A stretch of 64,000 bases of DNA from Halomonas ramblicola. Its GTDB lineage: Bacteria > Pseudomonadota > Gammaproteobacteria > Pseudomonadales > Halomonadaceae. The position numbers and the translations under genes are program-made. Below are positions 26,865 through 35,970 of the stretch, one piece after another. Within the stretch, counting starts at the first letter, position 1, and each line of letters starts with the position of its first letter. The stretch covers positions 27,789 to 91,788 of the forward strand of contig NZ_JAUFPL010000025.1 of assembly GCF_030409215.1 (NCBI RefSeq), in the 5' to 3' direction. The notes under the pieces are model-generated. The model made no database searches and was not told the origin of the DNA. It saw only the letters and a program-made list of their open reading frames with translations.

Positions 26865-28160
26865 TCAGATACCTCCGAAGCCAAGTGCGCGAGGGAGTGC
26901 CTCGCTGAGGGCTGGAATCGTCACGATGAACGCGGTCAACAGGACCTTGATCAGGATGAAGGGCCAGGCATAACGACTGATTTCAGCTACTGACATCTTG
27001 CCCACCAGCGAGGCCGTCAACAGGGTGCCACCAAAGGGTGGGGTGAGGTGACCGACCCCCAGGGCCGAGATGAGGATCATGGCTGTCTGAACATCGCTGT
27101 ATCCCAGTTCCGTGGTGAAGATCGGGATGATGATCGGCCCAAGCAGCAGCAGATTCGAGTTGCGATCGATGAACATGCCGGCGATCAGCAGGACCAGAAT
27201 GATTAGCGCCACGATACCTATCGGTGATTGTGTGATCTGCAACAGGAAGTCCACCACCTGTGTGGGAATGTTGCGGCGTACCACGACATAGGAAAACATC
27301 GCCGCGACGCCCACCAGGATCGTGATGGCGGCACTGGTGATAGCGGTTTGGCGCAGGATGGGGATCAAGTCGCGAACGCGAATGGTGCGATAGACCACCA
27401 CCGTGACGACCAGCCCGTAGGCCACCGCGACTGAAGCCGCCTCGGTGGCGGTGAAGAAGCCGCCGAGGATGCCGCCGACCACGATGATGGGCATCCCCAG
27501 CGGAATGGCGGCCTTGAGGAAGGCTCGGCCCAACTGGCGCATGCCTAGCCAGTCGTGGGAGGGGATGCCATAGCGCCAGACCATGGCGTAGGTGACCAGG
27601 CAGAACAGCAGGGTCAGAGTCAGGGCAATGGTCAGGCCTGCGGCAAACAGGGCGCCGATGGACACGCCGAATGCCGAGCCGTAGATGATCAGCACGATAC
27701 TCGGGGGAAACAGCGGGGATAGGGTTGCCGAGGCCGCGGTCAAGGCACCCGCGAAACCTCTTGGATAGCCCTCTTTCTGCATCGCCGGAATCATCACCGG
27801 TCCCATGGCGGCGACATCGGCATAGGCGGAGCCGGAGATACTCGAAAAGAAGAGGCTCGATGCGATGTTGACCTGGGCAAGCCCTGCCTTGAAGTGTCCG
27901 ACCAAGGCACGGGCAAGGTCCATCAGGCGGTCGGTGAGCCCCCCGCGGGACATGATTTCACCGGCCAGCAAGAAGAGAGGAATCGCCAGGAAGGTGAAGG
28001 ACGTCATGCCATCGAACATCCTCAAGGTGAGAATGCTCATCGTCGCATCACGGCCCGTTTCCCAGTAATGAATCAATGAGGCCCCGGCCATCGCCATGAA
28101 CACCGGCGCACCGATGACGATGAGACCGACCAGGGCCAAGAGCAAGAGTAGTGGTATCAC
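26865..28160 (-). CDS. dctM: TRAP transporter large permease (DctM family)
   Basis: Large, substrate-translocating membrane subunit of the TRAP importer, 431 residues, about 12 helices. Typical blocks: FLAIPLFLLAGEIMSRGGLT (about 56-75), SSISGSAYADVAAMGPVMIPAM (about 109-130) and the C-terminal LGVGHLTPPFGGTLL. Starts with GTG 28160 after GGGAG. It follows dctP with a hairpin between the two genes and precedes dctQ directly. Works with DctP and DctQ to import a carboxylate using the sodium gradient, suiting a halophile. Confidence 0.92.
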   Translation of the reverse strand: MIPLLLLLALVGLIVIGAPVFMAMAGASLIHYWETGRDATMSILTLRMFDGMTSFTFLAIPLFLLAGEIMSRGGLTDRLMDLARALVGHFKAGLAQVNIASSLFFSSISGSAYADVAAMGPVMIPAMQKEGYPRGFAGALTAASATLSPLFPPSIVLIIYGSAFGVSIGALFAAGLTIALTLTLLFCLVTYAMVWRYGIPSHDWLGMRQLGRAFLKAAIPLGMPIIVVGGILGGFFTATEAASVAVAYGLVVTVVVYRTIRVRDLIPILRQTAITSAAITILVGVAAMFSYVVVRRNIPTQVVDFLLQITQSPIGIVALIILVLLIAGMFIDRNSNLLLLGPIIIPIFTTELGYSDVQTAMILISALGVGHLTPPFGGTLLTASLVGKMSVAEISRYAWPFILIKVLLTAFIVTIPALSEALPRALGFGGI

Positions 28161-28189
28161 GTGAACTCCCTACCACGATCATGAAGCCG

Positions 28190-28214
28190 CTCCCCTTCCC
28201 GAAGGGAAGGGGAG
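28190..28214 (-). terminator. Hairpin between dctP and dctM
   Basis: CTCCCCTTCCC (28190-28200) and GGGAAGGGGAG (28204-28214) form an 11-bp perfect stem with a GAA loop in the 75-base gap. No U run follows on the minus strand. Likely an mRNA stabiliser or partial terminator giving more binding protein than permease; it may also be a REP-like element. Confidence 0.5.
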
Positions 28215-28235
28215 TATCGGCCATGGGGAAACGAT

Positions 28236-29294
28236 TTAGTTGGAAGTGGAGCTCTTGTTACCGGCAACGCGCTCCCGGGTGCGTTCGAGGGCTGCCATGG
28301 TCGCCTCGATATAGGACTCGGGGACCTCCTCTTCGATGAATTCGCGAGCCGCTGGGATGGCAATGTCCTGCCACTGGCTTAGCTCGTCGGCGGTGGGCAC
28401 ATAGATTTCCTTGCCGGCCTCGGCCATCTTGGCAAGTGCCGCGTTATCGTCCTGATAGCTGATCGCGTTGCTGGTGGTGGCCGCGATGATGGCAGCCTCG
28501 TCCACCGCCTGGCGGTGTTCGTCCGAGAGGCCTTCATAGAAGGCGTTGTTGGATACCAGCCACAGGTATTCGTACATATGGCCTGTGAGGGAAACGTAGT
28601 CGGCGACTTCCATCAGCCCTGCGTCCCATGCCGAAGACAGGCCCCCTTCCATGCCGTCGATCAGCCCGCTCTGCAGGGCTGAATACCGCTCGGGTGCCGA
28701 GACCGTCACGATCTGCGCTGCGCCGAGTGCCTCGAACAGCTCCTGGTGGAGCGGCACCGCCTGGGTGCGCATCTTGATGGCTTCCTCATCCAGGTCGTCC
28801 GGTGTGCGGATTGGCCCTCGCGTGGTGTACAGGTGGCGGACCGAGTTTTCCATTAGCGCCAACAAGCGGACCGTGTCGCCACTTTCCTCCAGGAGTTCGT
28901 CACGCGTCAGCTGGAAATACTCGGGGTCCTGGGGCAATTCCCAGAAGACGCTGCGCTCGGTGAACAGGAACGGCCAGCTGTGAACCTGAGCATGAGGAAA
29001 GATACTGGCAATGCCGCCCGCGCCGGGAAGGTTGAACTCCAGCTCGCCCAGGCGCAATTGGTCGGTGATCTCGCGATCTCCCCCCAGGGCCCCGTGGCGC
29101 ACCAGGTTGATGGTCAGTTCGCCACCTGTCGCGGCTTCAACATGGTTCTTGAAGGCTTCCGCAGCCTCGACGCCATAGTTCTGGTGTGGGTGAGCCAGTG
29201 TGGCTTCCAGATTTTGCGCCAGAGCCAAGGGGCTCATTAACGCAGTGGCGGATAGTGTCATGAATAGTGTTGCGGCGTGCTTTCTCATTGTCAT
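28236..29294 (-). CDS. dctP: TRAP transporter periplasmic solute-binding protein (DctP family)
   Basis: Captures the substrate in the periplasm. 352 residues with signal peptide (KHAATLFMTLSATALMSPLALAQ, cleavage near residue 27). The DctP signature is visible: the ligand-carboxylate arginine region KMRTQAVPLHQELFEALGA (about 176-194) and YSALQSGLIDGMEGGLSSAW (about 205-224). Two ATG starts (29294, 29288) share one GGAG site. An operator of the GntR regulon lies 131 bases upstream, so dctP is probably the first gene of dctP-M-Q-reductase-lactonase. The ligand is likely a sugar acid. Confidence 0.9.
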   Translation of the reverse strand: MTMRKHAATLFMTLSATALMSPLALAQNLEATLAHPHQNYGVEAAEAFKNHVEAATGGELTINLVRHGALGGDREITDQLRLGELEFNLPGAGGIASIFPHAQVHSWPFLFTERSVFWELPQDPEYFQLTRDELLEESGDTVRLLALMENSVRHLYTTRGPIRTPDDLDEEAIKMRTQAVPLHQELFEALGAAQIVTVSAPERYSALQSGLIDGMEGGLSSAWDAGLMEVADYVSLTGHMYEYLWLVSNNAFYEGLSDEHRQAVDEAAIIAATTSNAISYQDDNAALAKMAEAGKEIYVPTADELSQWQDIAIPAAREFIEEEVPESYIEATMAALERTRERVAGNKSSTSN

Positions 29295-29424
29295 TGTTCT
29301 CCGTAGGTTGTGGTGCGATGTTGTCGTGGCTTCTCTTGCCGATCACCCGGTCGCCTGGGGTGGTGCCTCCTTGCGGGAATTCGTTGAGGTTGGCGACTTA
29401 TCTCACAATCCTAGATCATTATTA

Positions 29425-29440
29425 TGAACTCATAATTCAT
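29425..29440 (-). promoter_or_regulatory. Operator site 2 of the acid-catabolism regulon (dctP promoter)
   Basis: On the minus strand ATGAATTATGAGTTCA, identical over 16 bases to site 6 at 41628. It sits in the 181-base gap between the pdxA-like stop and dctP; TAATAAT directly follows the motif on the minus strand and could be the -10 region. Confidence 0.65.
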
Positions 29441-29475
29441 TTATGTATGTTGCACTTTCGTCGGATACCGATGGC

Positions 29476-30483
29476 CTAGCGGCCAGCATGATGCCGCCCC
29501 ATGCGACAAGCGATATCGAAAGCGTGGCGCATGGCATCGACGTTGGCCTTTCCCTGTCCCGCGATATCGAAGGCGGTGCCATGGGCTGGCGTGGTGATGG
29601 GGATCGGTAGCCCACCCTGCACGGTGACGCCGCGTTCGAACCCCATCAGTTTCAAGGCGATCTGCCCCTGGTCGTGATACATGGTCACGATGCCATCGAA
29701 TTCGCCGTCCCGGGCGCGCCGAAAGATGGTGTCGGCGGGGAAGGGGCCCTGGGCTGCGTAGCCGGCGTCGCGGCATGCATCGATCGCCGGTGCAATGATG
29801 TCGATTTCCTCGCGGCCACAGGTCCCGCCCTCCCCGGCGTGAGGGTTCAGCGCCGCCACCCCGATACGGGGCTGCGCGATGCCGGCGGCAATCAACGCTT
29901 CATGAATCAACCGGGTGGCGCTGAGAATGCGTTCAGTCGTTACATGGGAAGCCGCCTCGGCAAGCGGGATATGCGAGGAGATGCGCGAGGTCCAGAGGTT
30001 GCCCAGGGTGTTGAATTCGCACACGGGGGTCTCGACCTTCAGGTGGTCGACGAAGAAGTGGAGCTCGTCCTCGTGCTTCAGGCCGCCCTGCTTCATGGAG
30101 AGCTTGTTGAGCGGGGCGAAGCAGATCGCATCGACATGTCCGTCACTGGCGCCATCCATGCATAGTGCCAGTACCTCGAGTACCGAGGCACCACAGACAC
30201 CACTGACACGGGCGTATTCGACATCCTCGGGCTTGATGGTCGATGTCGGCAGCAGCACCGGTCCTGCCTGGTCGCGTGCCTCGGCCAGGTTAGAGATTTC
30301 CGGTAGTGCATGGTGTACACCGGCCACTCGCTGGCCCTCTTCCCACAGCCAGCGATCACCCACGACCACGATGCCGGCCTGATCCACCGCGTCGCTCTGG
30401 GCCAACAGCCTGGCGACCAGTTCCGGGCCGATGCCGGCCGGGTCGCCGAGGGTCAGGGCGATACAGGGCTGTGTTTGGGACAT
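29476..30483 (-). CDS. PdxA2-like 4-phosphohydroxy-acid dehydrogenase
   Basis: Member of the PdxA family of metal-dependent NAD dehydrogenases, 335 residues. The N-terminus LTLGDPAGIGPELVARLL (10-27) and the metal histidines in SSHIPLAEAASHVT, ALNPHAGEGG and PAHGTAFDIAGQGKAN are intact. The PITTPAHGTAFDIAGQG wording is that of the catabolic PdxA2 branch (4-phospho-D-erythronate/threonate dehydrogenases) rather than vitamin B6 PdxA. The DUF1537 kinase that normally supplies the phosphorylated substrate is not in this window, so the true substrate is uncertain; terephthalate dihydrodiol dehydrogenase is another PdxA relative using an unphosphorylated substrate. ATG 30483 follows GGAG. Confidence 0.85.
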   Translation of the reverse strand: MSQTQPCIALTLGDPAGIGPELVARLLAQSDAVDQAGIVVVGDRWLWEEGQRVAGVHHALPEISNLAEARDQAGPVLLPTSTIKPEDVEYARVSGVCGASVLEVLALCMDGASDGHVDAICFAPLNKLSMKQGGLKHEDELHFFVDHLKVETPVCEFNTLGNLWTSRISSHIPLAEAASHVTTERILSATRLIHEALIAAGIAQPRIGVAALNPHAGEGGTCGREEIDIIAPAIDACRDAGYAAQGPFPADTIFRRARDGEFDGIVTMYHDQGQIALKLMGFERGVTVQGGLPIPITTPAHGTAFDIAGQGKANVDAMRHAFDIACRMGRHHAGR

Positions 30484-30509
30484 ATGACGAATCTCCTCGG
30501 TGGTTGAGT

Positions 30510-31814
30510 TCACGTTTCCTGCCAGGCCTGGCCGTCCGGATAGACATGGCGGGACAGCGACTCCGGGTGCATGGTGATGCTGTAGCCGGGCGCCGTCGGC
30601 ACCTGGTAGCGGCCATTGCGTATCACCACGGGGTTTTCGAAATGCTCGTGCAGGTGGTCGACGTATTCGAGGATACGCCCCTCGAGCGATCCCGAGACGG
30701 CGATGTAGTCGAACATCGAGATATGCTGGACGTACTCGCAGAGACCGACGCCGCCTGCATGGGGGCAGACCGGTACGCCGAACTTGGCGGCCATCAGCAG
30801 CACCACGATGACCTCGTTGAGCCCGCCCAGGCGAGCCGCGTCGACCTGGCAATAGTCGATGGCGCCGGCCTGCAGCAGCTGCTTGAACATCACCCGGTTG
30901 TGACAATGCTCGCCGGTGGCCACGCCGATCGGCTCGAGGCGCTGGCGGATCGCGGCATGCCCCAGGATGTCGTCGGGGCTGGTCGGCTCCTCGATCCACA
31001 TGGGGTCGAATTCCGCCAGCCGGCGCATGTTGGCGACCGCTTCGTCGACATCCCACATCTGGTTGGCGTCCATCATCAGCGGATGCTCCCAGCCAATCTC
31101 CTCCCTGAGAATCTGGGCGCGCCGGCAGTCCTCGGCGAGATCGCCGCCCACTTTCTGCTTGAAGTGGGTCCAGCCCTCCGCCAGGGCTTCGCGGGCCAGA
31201 CGTCGCACCTTGTCATCGGGGTAACCGAGCCAGCCGGCCGAGGTGGTGTAGGCAGGGTAGCCATCTTCGCGCATTTCCTGTTCGCGGCTGGCCTTGCCTG
31301 CAGCATTGCGGCGGAGAATGGCCAGGGCTTCCTGCGGGGTCAGCGCATCACTGACGAAGCGGAAATCGAGACAGCTGACCAGTTGCTCGGGCGACATGTC
31401 GACGAGCAGCTTCCATACCGGCTTCTGCTCCGACTTCGCCCAAAGGTCCCAGATGGCATTGACGATGGCGGCGGTGGCTAGATGAATGGCGCCCTTCTCG
31501 GGGCCGGTCCAGCGAAGTTGACTGTCGCTGGTGGTCAGGTGTCGCCAGAAGGTCCCCATGTCGGAGGTGATCTCCTCGAGGCTGCGGCCCTCGACCAGGT
31601 AAGCGAGTGACTCCACCGCCTTGACGCAGATTTCGTTGCCACGCCCGATCGTGAAGGTGAGTCCGTGCCCCACGAGCCCATCACCGGCGTCAGTGTGCAG
31701 GGTGACATAGGTGGCCGAATAGTCCGGCGCGGCATTCATCGCATCGGAGCCATCCAGGGACCTGGAGGTGGGGAATCGTATGTCCTGAACGTTTAGGTGG
31801 GTAATGACGGTCAT
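30510..31814 (-). CDS. L-fuconate dehydratase-like enolase-superfamily enzyme
   Basis: Acid-sugar dehydratase, 434 residues; L-fuconate dehydratases convert L-fuconate to 2-keto-3-deoxy-L-fuconate. Catalytic residues fit the characterised Xanthomonas enzyme almost position for position: KxK motif Lys219/Lys221, metal ligands Asp249, Glu275 and Glu302, and His352 in PHAGG. The N-terminus DIRFPTSRSLDGSDAMN is the fuconate-dehydratase signature. Start ATG 31814 follows AAGGAG. First gene of a unit with the PdxA-like gene (26-base gap), divergent from a LysR gene. The natural substrate may be another L-fuco- or D-arabino-configured acid. Confidence 0.87.
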   Translation of the reverse strand: MTVITHLNVQDIRFPTSRSLDGSDAMNAAPDYSATYVTLHTDAGDGLVGHGLTFTIGRGNEICVKAVESLAYLVEGRSLEEITSDMGTFWRHLTTSDSQLRWTGPEKGAIHLATAAIVNAIWDLWAKSEQKPVWKLLVDMSPEQLVSCLDFRFVSDALTPQEALAILRRNAAGKASREQEMREDGYPAYTTSAGWLGYPDDKVRRLAREALAEGWTHFKQKVGGDLAEDCRRAQILREEIGWEHPLMMDANQMWDVDEAVANMRRLAEFDPMWIEEPTSPDDILGHAAIRQRLEPIGVATGEHCHNRVMFKQLLQAGAIDYCQVDAARLGGLNEVIVVLLMAAKFGVPVCPHAGGVGLCEYVQHISMFDYIAVSGSLEGRILEYVDHLHEHFENPVVIRNGRYQVPTAPGYSITMHPESLSRHVYPDGQAWQET

Positions 31815-31901
31815 CGGCAATGGCTCCTTGAGGTGTTGGTATGACTGGCTCCAGCCTAGTCTCGCCAGCCAATAACCTTCCAATCGAAAATTGTCGGCAA
31901 T

Positions 31902-31920
31902 TGATCACCTGTGGTTATCA
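31902..31920. promoter_or_regulatory. Candidate LysR operator TGAT-N11-ATCA
   Basis: TGAT (31902-31905) and ATCA (31917-31920) form a perfect T-N11-A dyad, the general LysR site, in the 162-base gap between the dehydratase and the divergent LysR gene (57 bases before its start). Confidence 0.5.
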
Positions 31921-31976
31921 TGTATCGCATCGATATGAGATCACCTCGGATGAATGTGGTGGCAGGGGAGAACTCC

Positions 31977-32921
31977 ATGGACAAGCTGACATCCGTCAGC
32001 CTTAACAGCTGGTTGCGTTTCAAGCACCTGCAACTGCTGGTGAATCTCGAGCAGAGTCGCAACATGCACGCGGCCGCCAGGCAGATGAACCTCAGTCAGC
32101 CGGCGGCGAGCAAGATGCTGCGCGATCTGGAGTCCTATTTCGGCTTCTCGATCTTCGAACGTCAGCCCCGCGCCATGGTCACGACCGACCTCGGAAAGGC
32201 TGTGGTGAGGCATGCGGAGCGCCTGTTGAACGAGGCCCAGCGGTTGGTCGATGACGTTCAGGTGCTGCGCGAAGGGGGGTACGGCCATCTGGTGATCGGG
32301 GCGATTCCCGCCGCGGCCCCCGAGATTCTTCCCGCCGCTATCGCGGCGCTCAAGCAGCGGCGCCCCCGGCTTTCGGTGAGTATCGACGAGCAGAGCAGCG
32401 ATCGCCTGCTCCTGGCGCTCGAGTACAAGCGCCTGGACCTGGTGATCGGCCGCTTGACGCACGTCAGCCAGCACAATCTGTTCGACTTCGAGCCGCTTCT
32501 CGAGGAGCCGCTGCGAGTCGTTGCGCGTCGCGATCACCCGCTGGCGACGGTCGATGACGTGGCACTCGATGGGCTGAGCGACTGGCCATGGATTCTGCAT
32601 CCACTGACCAGCCCCATGCGTGGGGTCTTCGAGGAGGCCTTGGCCGATGCCGGCATCCCGTCGCCCGCCAATACCGTCGAGACCACCTCGACGCAGTCCA
32701 TCCTGCAACTGCTGCTCGCCTCCGACATGCTGGCCATCCTGCCGCGCTCGGTATTGCGCCGGCCGCTGGCCAGCGGCCAGTACGTCACGCTACCGATCAG
32801 CGTCGGCAAGCCCCTGGATTACTACGGGATCATCACGCGCAAGCATGAACCCTTCTCGCCGGCGGTGGCCGAGTTGGTCGACGAGTTGAGGCAGCAAGTC
32901 CAACTGGCGGCGATGCTGTGA
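31977..32921 (+). CDS. LysR-family regulator
   Basis: 314-residue LysR protein: HTH FKHLQLLVNLEQSRNMHAAARQMNLSQPAASKMLRDLE (about 13-50) of the GbpR/PcaQ-like type, then a ligand domain from about residue 95 (LVIGAIPAAAPEIL). ATG 31977 has GGGGAG upstream; an in-frame start at 31911 has no ribosome site. It is divergent from the fuconate-dehydratase-like gene and faces a perfect LysR dyad, so it probably controls that unit, giving the locus two layers of control (GntR and LysR). Effector unknown. Confidence 0.85.
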   Translation: MDKLTSVSLNSWLRFKHLQLLVNLEQSRNMHAAARQMNLSQPAASKMLRDLESYFGFSIFERQPRAMVTTDLGKAVVRHAERLLNEAQRLVDDVQVLREGGYGHLVIGAIPAAAPEILPAAIAALKQRRPRLSVSIDEQSSDRLLLALEYKRLDLVIGRLTHVSQHNLFDFEPLLEEPLRVVARRDHPLATVDDVALDGLSDWPWILHPLTSPMRGVFEEALADAGIPSPANTVETTSTQSILQLLLASDMLAILPRSVLRRPLASGQYVTLPISVGKPLDYYGIITRKHEPFSPAVAELVDELRQQVQLAAML

Positions 32922-32957
32922 GCGTGGCCGGTTTCCGCTGCATCGCCTCGCCTGGGG

Positions 32958-33860
32958 TCACGACCGTGTCTGGCCGGTCAGGATGCTGACCAGCTCCGGC
33001 ACCGTCGACTGGGCATGCCCGGAGGAGTCGGCCTCGTCCAATACCTGGTAGATGCCCGTGGCGGCGCCTCGCGACGCCCCGGTGTCCTTGGCCATGGCCA
33101 TGTAGTAGCCCAAGTCCTTGTGCGCGTTGGCGATGCTGAAGCGAAAGCCGCTGTCGTCCCGCGAGAGAATGTACGGTCTCAACCGCTCAAGGACGGTCCC
33201 CGCGCCACCCCCGTGGGCCAGCACGTCGACCAGCACGTCGGCCTCGATACCACCTTGTTCGGCGCAGGCCGCGGCTTCGGCCAGCACCGTGGAAAAGCCA
33301 ATCGAGACAAAGTTGTGCAGCAGCTTCAGTTTATGGCCGGCGCCCACGGGGCCGGCGTGGGTGATATTCTCGGCGAAACTCTCGAGCAGAGGGAACTGGG
33401 CCTCGTAGAGCTCGCGCTCCCCGCCCACGATCAGATTGAGCCGCCCTTCGGCGGCCTCCTTGGGGGTGCGGGTCATCGGGGCATCCAGGAAACGCCCCCC
33501 CGCCGCTTCGACCGCCTCGGCGATCTTGACCGTCGAGCTCGGAATCGCAGTCGAGCAATCGATGACCACGGTTCCCGGCTGGATCCCTTGCAAGACGCCG
33601 CCTTCACTGAAGAGGACGGCTTCCACCTGGGGCGTGCCCGTGACGCAAATGATGATGATGTCGGAGTGGCGGGCTAGATCCGCCCCCTTCGTGAATGGCA
33701 CCGCCCCCTGGGCCTCCAACTCATCGACAGGTTGGTTGCCGGGGTGGTCGAGGAAATTCAGGGGCCACCCGGCGCGCTGGATGCTGCTGGCGATGCCGTG
33801 CCCCATCAAACCGATGCCGATCATGCCAACCCGCTGTTCCGATAACGGCTTGCTGTTCAT
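32958..33860 (-). CDS. 3-hydroxyisobutyrate dehydrogenase-family oxidoreductase, second copy
   Basis: 300-residue NAD(P)-dependent beta-hydroxyacid dehydrogenase, a distant paralogue of the one at 25386. Rossmann loop MIGIGLMGHG (13-22); the substrate motif is altered to DAPMTRTPKEAAEG (127-140) in place of DAPVSGG; catalytic Lys179 in GAGHKLKLLHNF is kept. The altered motif suggests a larger or acidic substrate. ATG 33860 follows an AGGA site; an extension to 33896 would overlap the aldehyde dehydrogenase stop. Second gene of a unit with the aldehyde dehydrogenase. Confidence 0.85.
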   Translation of the reverse strand: MNSKPLSEQRVGMIGIGLMGHGIASSIQRAGWPLNFLDHPGNQPVDELEAQGAVPFTKGADLARHSDIIIICVTGTPQVEAVLFSEGGVLQGIQPGTVVIDCSTAIPSSTVKIAEAVEAAGGRFLDAPMTRTPKEAAEGRLNLIVGGERELYEAQFPLLESFAENITHAGPVGAGHKLKLLHNFVSIGFSTVLAEAAACAEQGGIEADVLVDVLAHGGGAGTVLERLRPYILSRDDSGFRFSIANAHKDLGYYMAMAKDTGASRGAATGIYQVLDEADSSGHAQSTVPELVSILTGQTRS

Positions 33861-33892
33861 ATCCTGGTCCTGTGCTGTGCGTTGGTAATGCC

Positions 33893-35344
33893 TCAAAGGC
33901 CACCCATGCAGAGATACTTGATCTCGATATAGTCATCGATGCCGTACTTGGAGCCCTCGCGGCCGATGCCGGATTCCTTGACCCCGCCGAAGGGTGCCAG
34001 CTCGCTGGAAATGATGCCCTCGTTGATGCCCACGATGCCGCATTCCAGCGCTTCGGCGACTCGCCAGACGCGACCCACGTCCCGGGTATAGAAGTAGCTG
34101 GCCAAGCCAAACGGGGTGTCATTGGCCTGACGAATGACGTCATCCTCTTCAGTGAAGCGCAGCAGGGGGGCCACGGGACCGAACGTCTCATCGTTCATGA
34201 GCAAGGAGTCGGGCGACACATCCGTCAGGATCGTGGGTTCGAAGAAATTCCCCTTCAGCGCGTGGCGCTTCCCTCCCCGGTAGACACGCGCCCCTTTGCG
34301 CTTGGCATCCTCGATATGCTGCTCGACCTTCTCGACTGCCGCCTGGTCGATGAGGGGGCCCAGGGCCACGTCTTCCTCGAGGCCGTTGCCGATCCGCTGA
34401 GCATCGATCACCGTTGCCAGCCGCTCGGCGAAGGCATCGTAGATTTTCTCATGGACGAAAATCCGGTTGGCGCATACACAGGTCTGGCCCGTGTTGCGGA
34501 ACTTCGAGGCCATCACGCCCGCCACCGCCTGATCCAGGTCGGCATCCTCGAAGATGATAAAGGGCGCATTACCCCCCAACTCCATCGAGACCTTCTTGAC
34601 GGTCTGGGCACAGGCGGTGAGCAGCACCTTGCCCACTGCCGTGGACCCGGTGAAGGAGAGCTTGCGCACCAGCGGATTCGAGGTCAGCTCGTCACCCACG
34701 ACCCTAGCGCTACCGGTCACCACGTTCAGTACCCCCTGGGGAACGCCGGCCCGCTCGGCGAGTTCTGCCAGCGCCAAGGCCGAGTAGGGGGTGCTGGAGG
34801 CCGGCTTGACGACAACCGTGCACCCTGCCGCCATGGCGGCGGCCGCCTTGCGAGTGATCATGGCATTGGGAAAGTTCCATGGCGTGATGGCGGCCACCAC
34901 GCCGACCGGCTCCTTGGTGACGACGATGCGGCGATCCGCTGCTTGAGCCGGAATGACGTCCCCGTAGACACGCTTGGCTTCCTCTCCGAACCATTCGATG
35001 AAGGAGGCGCCGTAAGCGATTTCGGCCTTGGCTTCCTGCAGCGGCTTCCCCTGTTCCAGGGTCAGGATACGTGCCAGATCTTCCTGGTGCTCCATGCACA
35101 GGTCGAACCAACGCCTCAGGATTGCGGCACGCTGTTTGGCGGTCCTGGCCTTCCAGGCGAGAAAGGCGCGGTCGGCGGCCTCGATCGCCGACCGCACTTG
35201 GCCTTGTGTCAGTCGGGGCACGGTCCCCAGCAGCGCATTGTCGGCGGGGTTGGTGACCTCGATGGCGGCCTGCCCCTCGGCATCGATCCAGCGTCCATCG
35301 ATATAGCAGTGTTGCCTGAAAAGGGTGGGATCATTCAGGTTCAT
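33893..35344 (-). CDS. NAD(P)-dependent aldehyde dehydrogenase (succinate-semialdehyde dehydrogenase type)
   Basis: Oxidises an aldehyde, probably a semialdehyde such as succinate, tartronate or 2-oxoglutarate semialdehyde. 483 residues of the GabD type: TPWNFPNAMITRK (154-166), FTGSTAVGK (231-239), catalytic Glu255 (MELGGNAPF) and nucleophile Cys289 (GQTCVCANR). The second cysteine two residues later (CVC) is the GabD redox-switch pattern. Start ATG 35344 after AGGA; an in-frame extension to 35407 is unlikely. Operator site 3 lies 167 bases upstream. Confidence 0.87.
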   Translation of the reverse strand: MNLNDPTLFRQHCYIDGRWIDAEGQAAIEVTNPADNALLGTVPRLTQGQVRSAIEAADRAFLAWKARTAKQRAAILRRWFDLCMEHQEDLARILTLEQGKPLQEAKAEIAYGASFIEWFGEEAKRVYGDVIPAQAADRRIVVTKEPVGVVAAITPWNFPNAMITRKAAAAMAAGCTVVVKPASSTPYSALALAELAERAGVPQGVLNVVTGSARVVGDELTSNPLVRKLSFTGSTAVGKVLLTACAQTVKKVSMELGGNAPFIIFEDADLDQAVAGVMASKFRNTGQTCVCANRIFVHEKIYDAFAERLATVIDAQRIGNGLEEDVALGPLIDQAAVEKVEQHIEDAKRKGARVYRGGKRHALKGNFFEPTILTDVSPDSLLMNDETFGPVAPLLRFTEEDDVIRQANDTPFGLASYFYTRDVGRVWRVAEALECGIVGINEGIISSELAPFGGVKESGIGREGSKYGIDDYIEIKYLCMGGL

Positions 35345-35510
35345 TGAACTTCCTAGGTAGTGGGTTCTATTGAATGAGTCGCCATCTGTCGATCGAGCCG
35401 CAGGCACAATGTTGGCCGCGATCGAGGTCGTCCTTGGCGCCTTTCTCTGTCAACCCGTTCCCTGCAGTGGCTGACATGGCCGGGCAGGATGGTTAACATG
35501 GTGGCTCAAT

Positions 35511-35526
35511 ATGAATTATGTATTCA
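35511..35526. promoter_or_regulatory. Operator site 3 of the acid-catabolism regulon
   Basis: ATGAATTATGTATTCA matches the motif AATTATG-N2-TTCA. It is 167 bases upstream of the aldehyde dehydrogenase start (minus strand) in an AT-rich stretch (TACAATATATTATAC follows). Confidence 0.6.
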
Positions 35527-35782
35527 TTACAATATATTATACTTTCGTCGATGCTTCTTGGGCATGGGCGTCATGCGGATCGAGAGGGAGGGGCAATTCG
35601 CTACCGCCAGTTTCTCCAAGCCCGCAACAATGGCATTCAATCCAGTTGCGTTAATAAAGCGTCCGCTAAAGCCTGATTGAGGTCTTTGTGAGAGAGGCAT
35701 GCTGTGACTGGCACCGATATCCCGCTCCCTCTCGAGCGGGAGGGGGCAGGCCATAATAGTGAGCAGTAGACTAAAGTTTACG

Positions 35783-35811
35783 TTGATAAAATGAATTATG
35801 TGTTCAAAATT
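35783..35811 (+). promoter_or_regulatory. tctC promoter with operator site 4
   Basis: TTGATA (35783-35788), 17 bases, then AAAATT (35806-35811) make a sigma70-like promoter for tctC. Operator ATGAATTATGTGTTCA (35791-35806) fills the spacer, so a bound repressor would block RNA polymerase. The same block is repeated at 41620 before the crotonase gene. Confidence 0.6.
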
Positions 35812-35970
35812 ACCAGGGTCATGGCTGTGAAGGATGCGCCACAGGCTTTCCGGCTTGGCAGTTTGGCAGGAGTGAGCTGCCAGAGGCTGTTACGGCGGCC
35901 GTGCTGAGCATGCCCGTCGCAGCCATGGGTTTGTGCATGCCGTGCAACAATTACAAACCGGAGTGAACGA

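Larger units (their letters stand above)
35345..35970. other. 626-base divergent control region between aldehyde dehydrogenase and tctC
   Basis: AT-rich compared with the flanks and without a gene that I can support. It holds operator site 3 near the left promoter and site 4 near the right, plus a small hairpin (TCCCGCTC at 35721-35728 with GAGCGGGA at 35735-35742). The 63-codon frame at 35489-35680 has no ribosome site or recognisable motif. Confidence 0.6.

Noticed and set aside
35489..35680. 63-codon frame in the aldehyde dehydrogenase-tctC control region
   Set aside because: No ribosome site, no recognisable motif, and it overlaps operator site 3.
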